A stretch of 64,000 nt of DNA from Propionicimonas sp. (GTDB taxonomy: Bacteria > Actinomycetota > Actinomycetes > Propionibacteriales > Propionibacteriaceae). The stretch spans positions 372,001 through 436,000 of the forward strand of contig VMSW01000005.1 of the NCBI GenBank assembly GCA_013791955.1. Reading direction: 5' to 3'. Positions 19,299-27,385 of this stretch are shown piece after piece (within the stretch, counting starts at the first letter, position 1; each line of letters opens with the position of its first letter). The position numbers and the translations under genes are program-made. Below the pieces are notes generated by a model. That model was not told the DNA's origin, did not search any database, and worked only from the letters and a program-made list of their open reading frames with translations.

Positions 19299-19754
19299 TT
19301 AGAGCAGTGGGAAGACCATCCTGGTAGTCGGCGCGGACGCGCCCCCCTCTGGCATCGAGTCGTAGAACTCGTACATGTGTTCGGCCAGGTTCACGTCCTG
19401 ATCCACCATCCACGGCACCAGCTTCTCGTAGCTGGCCTCCAGCTGTTCGTAGGGCCCGATGTGGGTGCCGACCACGGCCTCGAACGCTGGCACCTGGGTG
19501 ACCAGCAGGTCTGCGGATTCGATCCAGGACTCGACTCCGAAGCCGATCTCCACGTCGACGGTGTCGCTGGGTTCGCCGAAGTAGCAGGCGTAGGCCGGTC
19601 CGATGATGTCGGTGCCAGCCGCGGTTATCGCAGCGGCCGCCCGCTCAAAGGTGGGGCCAAAGACCTGTTGCAGCTGGGCCATCGGCACTTGCACCCGGAT
19701 GCCAGCCCGAATCCAGGCCGGAATGACTTCGATGTGCGGGTTCAATTCGATCAT
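19299..19754 (-). CDS. GyrI-like / AraC effector-binding domain protein
   Basis: 151 residues forming a single GyrI-like (SOUL/GyrI) small-molecule-binding domain without a DNA-binding part. Features: QVPMAQLQQVFGPTFERA, the acidic DVEIGFGVE strand, and VGTHIGPYEQLEASYEKLVPW, the HxGPY motif typical of the family. Stand-alone members bind hydrophobic or toxic small molecules, and some inhibit gyrase or hydrolyse cyclopropanoids. The specific ligand is unknown. Confidence 0.82.
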   Translation of the reverse strand: MIELNPHIEVIPAWIRAGIRVQVPMAQLQQVFGPTFERAAAAITAAGTDIIGPAYACYFGEPSDTVDVEIGFGVESWIESADLLVTQVPAFEAVVGTHIGPYEQLEASYEKLVPWMVDQDVNLAEHMYEFYDSMPEGGASAPTTRMVFPLL

Positions 19755-19945
19755 CGGAACTCCTCATCGCCAATATTGCCTCCACGCTAACCCGCTGGCC
19801 TTGGCCAAGAAAGCCGCCGAGCGGGCCAGCGGCGAGAAAGCTGTGGTGCAGGGAGGGCCGACGGTGGGGGCTCGGTGGCGCCCGGGGATGTTCACCAGGC
19901 TCGGAGCGGGCGGCGTGAACTCGACGAGAACCACAACATCTAGCT

Positions 19946-19976
19946 AGTTACGTCGATGTAACTCACCCGATATAGT
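19946..19976 (+). promoter_or_regulatory. Putative promoter with palindrome upstream of the riboswitch
   Basis: A −10-like TATAGT at 19971-19976 and a −35-like region near 19948-19953 (17-bp spacing). Over the −35 lies AGTTAC-N6-GTAACT (19946-19963), which read on the other strand is GAGTTAC-N6-GTAACT. It closely resembles the palindrome at the mntH promoter. Confidence 0.55.
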
Positions 19977-19984
19977 GGACAGCG

Positions 19985-20173
19985 TAAGGGTTCGGCCTGC
20001 CTGCCAGGTGGGTCGAGGAAAGAGGGAATCCGGTGTGAATCCGGAACTGCCCCGCAGCGGTTAGTGGGAACGACCGCCGTCATCAAGCACTGGGAGCGAT
20101 CCTGGGAAGCGACGGCCAGTAGGCCCGACGTGGACGATGTCCGCGTCCAGCCCATGAGTCCGAAGACCTGCCT
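19985..20173 (+). ncRNA. Adenosylcobalamin riboswitch
   Basis: The conserved cobalamin aptamer core is visible in order: GGGAATCCGGTGTGAATCC, then ACTGCCCCGCAGCGGT, then CACTGGGAGCGATCCTGGGAA, and the B12-box segment GAGTCCGAAGACCTGCC at the 3' end. Just downstream (20178-20196) a perfect 8-bp hairpin may be part of the expression platform. It precedes nrdD by about 200 nt and should lower nrdDG expression when adenosylcobalamin is high. Confidence 0.93.
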
Positions 20174-20268
20174 TTGCCACTCCGCGTCGCGGAGTGCCGA
20201 CAGCGCGGCCTCGTGGGAGGGCTGGCCTTGGTGGCGGAGTATCGGCTCTGCGGAAACCCTTCGGCTGA

Positions 20269-20290
20269 CCCTTCGACAAGCTCAGGGAAC
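20269..20290. repeat. REP-like dispersed repeat
   Basis: CCCTTCGACAAGCTCAGGGA: the same core as the elements flanking the 30.2-kb repeat array (CTTCGACGGGCTCAGGG). It lies between the cobalamin riboswitch and nrdD. Confidence 0.7.
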
Positions 20291-20378
20291 TCTCTGGGGT
20301 CTGGATCAGGGGACTCCTTGGGGCCCCCAGCGGTCGCCGTGGTGTCGGGTGCGAGAGGCAACTGCAGAAGGAAGCGCC

Positions 20379-22481
20379 ATGAGCGAACTCACCACCCCGT
20401 CCCACATCATCAAACGAGATCAGAGCCGGTCGAGTTTCGACCTGGCCAAAATCGAATCAGCCATCTCCCGCGCCGGCGCGGCCACCGCCGAACTGGACGG
20501 CGCCGAGGCCCAGCTGTTGGCCCGCCAGGTCGGCCTGCGATTGGGTCGGCGGGGCACCACCCCACATGTTGAGGAGATCCAGGACGCCGTCGAGCACCTG
20601 CTGATCGAAGTGGGTTACACCGCCACGGCGCGGGCCTACATCGTCTACCGCGAGCAACACCACAAGCTGCGCGACACCCGTCACGCCATGGTTGACGTGG
20701 CCAACTCGATCAATGAGTACCTCGACCGCTCCGATTGGCGGATCAATGCCAACGCCAACCAGGGATACTCCCTTGGTGGGCTGATTTTGAACACCTCCGG
20801 CAAGGTCACTGCCAACTACTGGCTCTCCCATGTGTACGCCCCCGAGATCGGGGCTGCCCACCGCGACGGTGACTTCCACATTCACGACCTCGACATGCTC
20901 AGTGGCTACTGCGCCGGCTGGTCGTTGAAGACGCTGCTGCGCGAGGGACTCAATGGGGTGCCAGGCAAGGTGGATTCCACCCCACCGAAACACCTCACCT
21001 CGGCGGTTGGCCAGATGGTCAACTTCCTCGGCTGCCTGCAGAACGAGTGGGCCGGTGCGCAGGCGTTCAGTTCCTTCGACACCTACCTGGCGCCGTTCGT
21101 CCGGCTGGATTCGCTGAGCTACGAGGAGATCAAGCAGAGCATTCAGGAGCTGATCTACAACCTCAACGTGCCCTCACGGTGGGGCACCCAGACGCCCTTC
21201 ACCAACCTCACCTTCGATTGGGTCTGCCCTGAAGATCTGCGCGAGGAGACTCCGGTGATCGGCGGAGTCGAAGTCGACTTCACCTATGGGGAGCTGCAGG
21301 CTGAGATGGACCTGATCAATCGCGCCTACATCGAAGTGATGACCGACGGTGACGCCTCGGGGCGGGTGTTCACCTTCCCGATCCCGACCTACAACATGAC
21401 CCCGGACTTCGACTGGGATTCACCGAATGCCGAAGCCCTGTTCGAGATGACCGCGAAGTACGGCTTGCCCTACTTCCAGAACTTCATCAACTCTGAGCTC
21501 AGCCCCAACATGGTGCGTTCGATGTGCTGTCGGCTGCAGCTGGACCTGCGCGAACTGCTCAAGCGTGGCAACGGTCTGTTCGGTTCGGCTGAGCAGACCG
21601 GATCGCTGGGGGTGGTTACGGTCAACATGGCGCGACTCGGGTTCACCCACGCCAGCGACGAGACCGGGCTGATGCTCGCCCTGGACCGGCTGCTGCGCCT
21701 GGCCAAGGATTCCCTGGAGTTGAAGCGCAAGGTGATTCAGCGCTACATCGATGAGGGGCTCTTCCCCTACACCAAGCGTTACCTGGGCACGCTGCGCAAC
21801 CACTTCTCCACCATCGGGGTGAACGGGATCAACGAGATGATTCGCAACTTCACCGCAGATGCTTACGACATCACCGATCCGCGGGGGCACGGATTGGCAG
21901 TGCGGGTGTTGGATCACGTTCGGGCTCGAATGGTGGAGTTCCAGGAGGCCACCGGCCACCTCTACAACCTAGAGGCCACCCCAGCCGAAGGCACCACCTA
22001 CCGGTTCGCCAAGGAGGACCGAAAGCGCTTCGCCAGCATTCTGCAAGCCGGAACCGAGGAGAACCCGTACTACACCAACTCCTCCCAGCTTCCAGTGGGA
22101 TTCACCGATGATCCGTTCGAGGCGCTCACCCGCCAAGACGAGTTGCAGCGCAAGTACACCGGCGGCACAGTGCTGCACCTGTATCTGAGCGAGCGCGTTA
22201 CAGACGCTGCAGCCTGCAAACGGTTGGTGAAGCGCTCGCTGACCAACTTCGGCTTGCCGTACATCACAATTACTCCGACCTTCTCCATCTGCCCGGTCCA
22301 CGGCTACCTCAGCGGGGAGCACCACGCCTGCCCGACCTGCGCTGAGGCTGGGGTGGAGCAGTCCTGTGAGGTGTGGACCAGGGTGATGGGCTATCACCGT
22401 CCGGTGTCCTCTTTCAACATCGGCAAAAAGGGCGAGTTTGCCGAGCGCGTCGCGTTTGAAGAATCGCGAATCCTGGTGTGA
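20379..22481 (+). CDS. nrdD: Anaerobic (class III) ribonucleoside-triphosphate reductase
   Basis: 700 residues from ATG 20379 (SD AAGGA); the longer frame upstream runs through the riboswitch. Reduces NTPs to dNTPs using an oxygen-sensitive glycyl radical. An N-terminal ATP-cone (about 8-100) is followed by the glycyl-radical barrel (INANANQGYSLGGL, DGDFHIHDLDML), a C-terminal zinc site (CPVHGYLSG with CPTC), and the radical-loop region RVMGYHRPVSSFN. It overlaps nrdG by 4 bp. Control by a cobalamin riboswitch suggests that a B12-dependent class II reductase exists elsewhere. Confidence 0.96.
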   Translation: MSELTTPSHIIKRDQSRSSFDLAKIESAISRAGAATAELDGAEAQLLARQVGLRLGRRGTTPHVEEIQDAVEHLLIEVGYTATARAYIVYREQHHKLRDTRHAMVDVANSINEYLDRSDWRINANANQGYSLGGLILNTSGKVTANYWLSHVYAPEIGAAHRDGDFHIHDLDMLSGYCAGWSLKTLLREGLNGVPGKVDSTPPKHLTSAVGQMVNFLGCLQNEWAGAQAFSSFDTYLAPFVRLDSLSYEEIKQSIQELIYNLNVPSRWGTQTPFTNLTFDWVCPEDLREETPVIGGVEVDFTYGELQAEMDLINRAYIEVMTDGDASGRVFTFPIPTYNMTPDFDWDSPNAEALFEMTAKYGLPYFQNFINSELSPNMVRSMCCRLQLDLRELLKRGNGLFGSAEQTGSLGVVTVNMARLGFTHASDETGLMLALDRLLRLAKDSLELKRKVIQRYIDEGLFPYTKRYLGTLRNHFSTIGVNGINEMIRNFTADAYDITDPRGHGLAVRVLDHVRARMVEFQEATGHLYNLEATPAEGTTYRFAKEDRKRFASILQAGTEENPYYTNSSQLPVGFTDDPFEALTRQDELQRKYTGGTVLHLYLSERVTDAAACKRLVKRSLTNFGLPYITITPTFSICPVHGYLSGEHHACPTCAEAGVEQSCEVWTRVMGYHRPVSSFNIGKKGEFAERVAFEESRILV

Positions 22482-23197
22482 GCGATGCCCAGCTCACGAT
22501 CCCTGAGATCGTCGGAGGATCTCTGGTGAACCTGACGATTGCCGGTCTGGCCAGACTGTCGGTCTGCGATTGGCCGGGACAGTTGGTGGCCACCGTGTTC
22601 CTGCAAGGCTGCCCGTGGCGTTGCCGGTATTGCCACAACCCAGCCCTGATGGCGTTTGGGGCCGCAGGGGTGGTGCAATGGCATGAGGTGTGGGCCCACC
22701 TGCTGTCGCGCCGTGGCCTGCTCGATGCGGTGGTGTTCTCCGGCGGTGAGCCAACCGCGCAGGACGGCCTCGCGGCAGCGGCGGACCGGGTGCGCGAGCT
22801 GGGCTACCAGGTGGGTTTGCACACCGGGGGCGCCTACCCGAAGCGGCTGGCCTCGCTGCTGCCGAGGCTGGATTGGGTGGGGCTAGACATCAAAGGACTC
22901 CCGGCCGAGTACCCAGCGATCACTGGAGTGGTTACAGCTGGTGATTGGGCCTGGGCGTCGCTGAGATCGGTGCTGGCTGCCGGAGTGGCTTGCGAGGTGC
23001 GCACCACGGTGGATCCTCGGTTCCACACCGCCGCGGGATTGGCCGGGCTGATCGACATCCTGCAGGCCGAAGGGGTCAGCCAGCTGGTTCTGCAGGAAGT
23101 GCGGCTGCCCAGCGGCACCTCGGCTGGCCCTTCGGCGGCGCAACTACTTGATGAACTCGGCACCCTGCCCGCTGGGGTATCCCGGCGGGCAGGGTAG
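22478..23197 (+). CDS. nrdG: Anaerobic RNR-activating radical SAM protein
   Basis: 239 residues, GTG start overlapping the nrdD stop. It installs the glycyl radical on NrdD. The radical-SAM cluster motif CPWRCRYC uses Cys45, Cys49 and Cys52 (C-x3-C-x2-C), preceded by SVCDWPGQLVATVFLQG, with the SAM-binding FSGGEPTAQ. The C-terminal part is longer than in E. coli NrdG and resembles the clostridial/actinobacterial branch. A GC-rich hairpin starts at the stop codon. Confidence 0.95.
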   Translation: MSDAQLTIPEIVGGSLVNLTIAGLARLSVCDWPGQLVATVFLQGCPWRCRYCHNPALMAFGAAGVVQWHEVWAHLLSRRGLLDAVVFSGGEPTAQDGLAAAADRVRELGYQVGLHTGGAYPKRLASLLPRLDWVGLDIKGLPAEYPAITGVVTAGDWAWASLRSVLAAGVACEVRTTVDPRFHTAAGLAGLIDILQAEGVSQLVLQEVRLPSGTSAGPSAAQLLDELGTLPAGVSRRAG

Positions 23198-23215
23198 CGG
23201 GGCCGGGGGCCCCGC
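23197..23215. terminator. GC hairpin after nrdG
   Basis: A perfect 8-bp G/C stem (23197-23204 with 23208-23215) with a 3-nt loop, between convergent nrdG and the cytochrome b5-like gene. No T tract. Confidence 0.6.
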
Positions 23216-23232
23216 GGTTCACCGAGGGGGAC

Positions 23233-23616
23233 TTAGGCGAGTACGCCGATCTTGTACTTCTTCAAGGCTTTGGCCGCCTTGCCGGTGCTGCCGTGCTGAT
23301 CGCGGAAGGCTGCGGTGGCGTTCTTGCCGCACATAGCGACAATGCGCTTGGAGCCACCGGGGTGCTTCTTGATGTACTTGGTGAGCTTGTAGACGTTCGT
23401 GCCGACGACCGTCCAGCAGTTGGTCTTCTTGTTGTGCTTCTTCACCGTGGCCATCTTGTAGTGCTTGACCGCGGTGGGATGGATCGTTGTCGTTACGACG
23501 ATGGTGGGTGCGGCAGCAACACTCACCGTGGCCGCGGAAAGGCCCACGGTGAGCGACACCGCGAGCGTGATCGGGATGAGCAGAACTCTGGCCAGTGCCG
23601 ACTTGAAGGTGGACAT
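23233..23616 (-). CDS. Secreted cytochrome b5-like heme-binding protein
   Basis: 127 residues. A signal peptide (ALARVLLIPITLAVSLTVGL, cut near AAA) is followed by a cytochrome b5 domain: HNKKTNCWTVVGTNVYKLTKY, HPGG with axial His85, CGKNATAAF, and the second axial His108 in RDQHG. The mature part is Lys-rich and has two Cys (67 and 96). It probably binds b-type heme outside the membrane; its electron partner is unknown. Monocistronic. Confidence 0.86.
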   Translation of the reverse strand: MSTFKSALARVLLIPITLAVSLTVGLSAATVSVAAAPTIVVTTTIHPTAVKHYKMATVKKHNKKTNCWTVVGTNVYKLTKYIKKHPGGSKRIVAMCGKNATAAFRDQHGSTGKAAKALKKYKIGVLA

Positions 23617-23834
23617 GGAGTGCCTCTCGACTTCGATGATTCAAGTGATGTCGAGCGGGAGGGCCTCCGTGTTTCCAGGGAGGTGAGCCCGACCCTTCTA
23701 TGGTGGAAGGTGCAGTCTCACCTCGGCTTCAAGGCCGCCTCAAGTCTTCCTCAAGTTGGCGGCTGAGCGGTGACCTGATGCCCGATTCGTGCCCTGGCTA
23801 GCCGAACCTTCGGGGTTAGCCTGCGGTGGTGATT

Positions 23835-23854
23835 GAGTTAAGTTACTTTAACTC
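23835..23854. promoter_or_regulatory. Palindromic operator over the mntH promoter
   Basis: Perfect inverted repeat GAGTTAA-N6-TTAACTC. A −10-like TACTTT (23844-23849) lies inside it and ends 7 nt before the mntH ATG, so binding would block the promoter of a probably leaderless mRNA. The MntR-like regulator encoded by the next gene is the likely ligand. Confidence 0.75.
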
Positions 23855-23856
23855 TT

Positions 23857-25119
23857 ATGGGTGACGCGGCGTCTCCTGGCCCGGAGCAGACGAGTCGGCG
23901 CGCGGGGCGCGCCGCGCCGCGCCGCCTTTCCTGGCTGTGGGGGCCAGCCTTCGTTGCCGCAATCGCCTATGTGGATCCGGGCAATGTGGCCGCCAATCTC
24001 ACTGCGGGGGCCCTCTACGGCTACCTGCTGATCTGGGTGCTGGTGTTGGCTAATGCTGCGGCGATGCTGGTGCAGTACCTCTCAGCAAAGGCCGGCCTGG
24101 TTACCGGCCGCAGTCTGCCGGAGTTGGTGGGGCGGCGAATGTCCACCGGGCCAAGGCTCGCCTACTGGGCTCAGGCAGAACTCGTGGTACTGGCCACCGA
24201 CCTGGCCGAGGTGTTGGGTGGCGCGATTGCCCTGCAAATCCTCTTCGGTCTGCCGCTCCTGGTTGGCGGGCTGATAGTGGGCGTGGTTTCAATGCTGCTG
24301 CTCGCAGTTCAGGGACGCGGCGGCCAGCGGCACTTCGAGTTTGTCGTCATGGGTCTGTTGTTGGTGATCACCATCGGTTTCACCGCCGGCCTGTTCGTCA
24401 GCGACATCTCCTGGGCGCAGACGTTCGAAGGTCTGGTGCCGCGCTTTGCTGGCGCTGAATCGGTGTTGCTGGCAGCCAGCATGCTCGGTGCCACGGTGAT
24501 GCCACACGCGATCTATGTCCATTCGGCTCTGGCCAGAGATCGCCAGCTGGCCGATGGCACCGACCTGCACCGCATGTTGCACGCGACCCGGTGGGATGTG
24601 GTGATCTCGATGTTGATAGCCGGGACGGTGAACGTGGCGATGTTGCTGCTGGCCGCGTCCAGCCTGCAGGGGGTCGCCGGCACTGACTCGATTCAGGGTG
24701 CCCATGCGGCTATCGCCTCGACCCTGGGTCCCGCGGTGGCCGGGTTATTCGCGGTCGGGCTATTGGCTTCCGGGCTGGCGTCCACCTCGGTGGGCTGTTA
24801 CGCCGGGGCGGAAATTATGGCTGGATTGCTGCGAGTGCGGTTCCCGATGCTGGCTCGCCGAGCCGTTACCTTGGTGCCCGCCTTGGTGATTCTGGGGCTC
24901 GGCGTGAACCCGACTTGGGCATTGGTGCTCAGTCAGGTGGTGCTGAGTTTCGGCATTCCTTTCGCCTTGATTCCGCTGGTGCGTTTGACCAGCAGCCCTG
25001 TCCTGATGGGCGTCCTGGCTAACCATCGGCCGGTAAAAGTCGTAGCCTGGATCGTAGTCGCGGCAATCGTGGCGCTGAACCTGGCGCTGATTGTCTTGAC
25101 GGTGATCGGAGTCGGCTAA
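23857..25119 (+). CDS. mntH: Nramp-family divalent metal (Mn2+) importer
   Basis: 420 residues, about 11 helices. The Nramp signatures are intact: AIAYVDPGNVAANL in TM1 (Asp and Asn metal ligands of DPGN) and ATVMPHAIYVHSAL in TM6 (MPH). It imports Mn2+ (or Fe2+) with protons. No SD precedes the ATG; a −10-like element ends 7 nt upstream, so translation is probably leaderless. It overlaps the downstream regulator by 1 bp (TAATG). Confidence 0.94.
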   Translation: MGDAASPGPEQTSRRAGRAAPRRLSWLWGPAFVAAIAYVDPGNVAANLTAGALYGYLLIWVLVLANAAAMLVQYLSAKAGLVTGRSLPELVGRRMSTGPRLAYWAQAELVVLATDLAEVLGGAIALQILFGLPLLVGGLIVGVVSMLLLAVQGRGGQRHFEFVVMGLLLVITIGFTAGLFVSDISWAQTFEGLVPRFAGAESVLLAASMLGATVMPHAIYVHSALARDRQLADGTDLHRMLHATRWDVVISMLIAGTVNVAMLLLAASSLQGVAGTDSIQGAHAAIASTLGPAVAGLFAVGLLASGLASTSVGCYAGAEIMAGLLRVRFPMLARRAVTLVPALVILGLGVNPTWALVLSQVVLSFGIPFALIPLVRLTSSPVLMGVLANHRPVKVVAWIVVAAIVALNLALIVLTVIGVG

Positions 25120-25781
25120 TGGAAGTTGGCGACCTGAGCAAAGTCGCTCAGGACTATCTGAAGGTGATTTGGAGTGCCTCTGAGTGGGGCGAGCCGCCGA
25201 TCACCACTAAAGGGCTGGCCGAACGCTTCTCGACGACTCGGGCCAATGTGTCCGAGACGCTGCACCGACTGGACGATCAAGGGCTGCTCATTTACCGGCC
25301 GTATCGGCCCGCCGTCCTCACCCCGGTTGGCCGACGGCTGGCGATCGCGATGGTGCGGCGGCACCGATTGCTGGAGGCCTACCTGGCCGGAGCTCTCGGC
25401 TACTCCTGGAGCGAAGTGCATGATGAGGCCGAACGCCTGGAGCATGCGGTCAGCGAGCTGTTCCTGACCCGCGTCGACGAACTCCTCGGACAGCCGCGGA
25501 TCGACCCACACGGTGACCCGATTCCCGATGGCGACGGCAATTGGCCCGAACTCGCCGATACCGCCGAACTCGCCAGCCTGCCGCCGGGAAGCTATGTGGT
25601 GGCTCGGGTGTCGGACGCCGATGCGGGCCAGCTGGCCCAGTTGGCCGAGGTCGGGGTGCGTCCCGGCGCGGAAGTGAAGATCACCCCCGAGGCGGTGGTG
25701 GCCACAGGGGCCGACCAAGAGGTGGGACTGACCGCTGCCCAGCTGGACGCCGTCAGGGTGTTCCTGCCTCCGGCAGATTGA
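25119..25781 (+). CDS. mntR: MntR-like DtxR-family manganese regulator
   Basis: 220 residues: winged helix, metal domain and a C-terminal SH3-like domain. The metal ligands are those of MntR rather than DtxR: Asp12 (position of DtxR Met10), His82, Glu86, His101, and Glu105 in HDEAERLEH where the iron-sensing paralogue at 12039 has Cys102; Glu108 and His109 follow. Encoded with mntH and probably acting on the palindrome 1.3 kb upstream. Mn preference is inferred from these residues. Confidence 0.9.
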   Translation: MEVGDLSKVAQDYLKVIWSASEWGEPPITTKGLAERFSTTRANVSETLHRLDDQGLLIYRPYRPAVLTPVGRRLAIAMVRRHRLLEAYLAGALGYSWSEVHDEAERLEHAVSELFLTRVDELLGQPRIDPHGDPIPDGDGNWPELADTAELASLPPGSYVVARVSDADAGQLAQLAEVGVRPGAEVKITPEAVVATGADQEVGLTAAQLDAVRVFLPPAD

Positions 25782-25991
25782 GGATCGAGCAGCCCGGGCC
25801 GCCCTCCCTGCGCGGGGGACCTCGAGCCGGAGCCAAGCGGACGCCGCCAGCGTCCTGGTGCGCAGCAGGGAATCCGGGCAAACCGTCGCGATTGACCCGA
25901 AGTTGGTGCTTCGAATAGCTAGGCAGCACCGACTCCAGATCGTCCCCGACTCATCGTCGAGCTCAGGACAAGCCAAGCTGGCGGAGGGTGT

Positions 25992-26342
25992 TCAGGGAGT
26001 TGGAGCCTGCCGAGCGGCCAGCACCTGGGGCATCACTTCATAGACTGCTGCGACCACACCCTTCAAGGCGGTGGCGAGCTGTCGGCCGGCGTCGGTGAGC
26101 TGATAGGTAACGTGCTGTCCGTGCTGCTCGGCGCGGCTGATGAGGCCATCGTTGGTGAGGCTGGTCAGGGTGCGCGACAGCATCCGATCGCTGATGCCGC
26201 CAACTGCTCGAGCGGTGTCTGCGAAACGCCGGGGATTGTCGAGCAGGGCCACCAGCACTAGAGCGGGCCAGCGGCCGATCACATCGTCGACAACCTCGCG
26301 GGACGGGCAGTGCGGGCTGAACGCATCGAATGGACGCTCCAT
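25992..26342 (-). CDS. HxlR/DUF24-family regulator (QorR-like)
   Basis: 116 residues, a single winged-helix HxlR domain: CPSREVVDDVIGRWPALVLV, RRFADTARAVGGISDRMLSRTL, and ISRAEQHGQHVTYQLTDAG. It has one cysteine (Cys12, in SPHCPSRE), the position used for redox sensing in DUF24 regulators such as QorR of Corynebacterium glutamicum. It is divergent from a Qor2-like oxidoreductase with 92 bp between starts, the same arrangement as qorR-qor2. A good SD (GAAGGGGTG) precedes the ATG. Confidence 0.87.
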   Translation of the reverse strand: MERPFDAFSPHCPSREVVDDVIGRWPALVLVALLDNPRRFADTARAVGGISDRMLSRTLTSLTNDGLISRAEQHGQHVTYQLTDAGRQLATALKGVVAAVYEVMPQVLAARQAPTP

Positions 26343-26373
26343 GTCACCCCTTCCACAAGAACTTGTCGATGTT

Positions 26374-26398
26374 GCTAACTAGAGTATAGTGCTAACTA
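26374..26398. promoter_or_regulatory. Direct repeat in the divergent qorR/qor2 promoter region
   Basis: GCTAACTA occurs twice, at 26374-26381 and 26391-26398 (17 bp start to start), with TAGAGTATAGT between. A candidate binding site for the HxlR-type regulator and an overlapping −10. Confidence 0.45.
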
Positions 26399-26434
26399 AT
26401 CGTAAGTAACCCTACTTCACTCTGGAGAACCAAC

Positions 26435-27286
26435 ATGACCCTTGCCGTTACCGGCGCCACCGGCCAACTGGGCCGCCTGGCCATTGACCACCTGCTCACC
26501 CGGGGCACCCCCTCCAGTGAGATCGTCGCGCTGGTGCGCCGCCCTGAGGCCGCTGCTGATCTGGTTGCTAAGGGCGTCACCGTCCGGCACTTCGACTACA
26601 ACCAACCGGACGCGTTGGCTGCAGCCTTGGTCGGAGTGGACTCGTTGCTGCTGGTCTCGGGCAGCGAATTTGGCCGCCGCGCGACCCAGCACCAGGCCGT
26701 CATCGATGCCGCCAAGGTTGCCGGGGTGGGACGAATCGTCTACACCAGTGCGGTGGGTCCGGACGCGTCAATCAATCCAGTCGCGCCGGAACACAAAGCC
26801 ACCGAAGCGGCTCTGGCTGCCTCCGGGGTGCCGCATGTGATCCTGCGCAACGGCTGGTACCACGAGAACTTCCTTGGCGATCTGGCCTCGGCCGCCCAAG
26901 CCGGGGAGATTGTCACCGCGGCCGGCGAGGGTCGGGTGGCCAGCGCGCCACGTAGCGAATACGCCGAGGCGGCCGCGGTCGTGCTGGCCAGCGGCGAGGT
27001 TGGGCGCACCTACACCCTCACCGGCGACGTGGCGTGGAGCCTCGACGAACTCGCTGCCGACCTGGCCATGGTGGTGGGCCGTGAAGTGGTCGCCCGTCAC
27101 GTGGATGCCGAGGCTAAGTCGGCGACCTTGGCTGGTTTCGGATTGGATGCCGGCCTGGTGGGCTTCGTCGTCGGAGTGGACCTGGCCATCGCTGCCGGAG
27201 AGCTCGGGGTCACCAATGGGGAGTTGGCGGGCCTGATTGGCCGTCCGACCACCCCGATCGTTGAGACTCTGCGCGCTGCTGCCTGA
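26435..27286 (+). CDS. NmrA-like NAD(P)H:quinone oxidoreductase (Qor2/YtfG-like)
   Basis: 283 residues, an atypical short-chain dehydrogenase. The N-terminal cofactor motif is TGATGQLG, followed by ALVRRPEAAADL and YNQPDALAAAL. YTSAVGPDAS and RNGWYHENFLGDLASA match the quinone oxidoreductase QorB/YtfG branch of NmrA-like proteins. It probably reduces quinones or other electrophiles in the cytosol. Expression is likely controlled by the divergent HxlR-type regulator. Confidence 0.88.
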   Translation: MTLAVTGATGQLGRLAIDHLLTRGTPSSEIVALVRRPEAAADLVAKGVTVRHFDYNQPDALAAALVGVDSLLLVSGSEFGRRATQHQAVIDAAKVAGVGRIVYTSAVGPDASINPVAPEHKATEAALAASGVPHVILRNGWYHENFLGDLASAAQAGEIVTAAGEGRVASAPRSEYAEAAAVVLASGEVGRTYTLTGDVAWSLDELAADLAMVVGREVVARHVDAEAKSATLAGFGLDAGLVGFVVGVDLAIAAGELGVTNGELAGLIGRPTTPIVETLRAAA

Positions 27287-27385
27287 GCGGACGGGTCGGG
27301 CTCCGCTGCGGTGGGGTCCGGCCCGCCGCCCGCCCGTCGGAAGGGTATGTGGGAGAATTCGGGTGTCCACACTGATTGGAGACCG

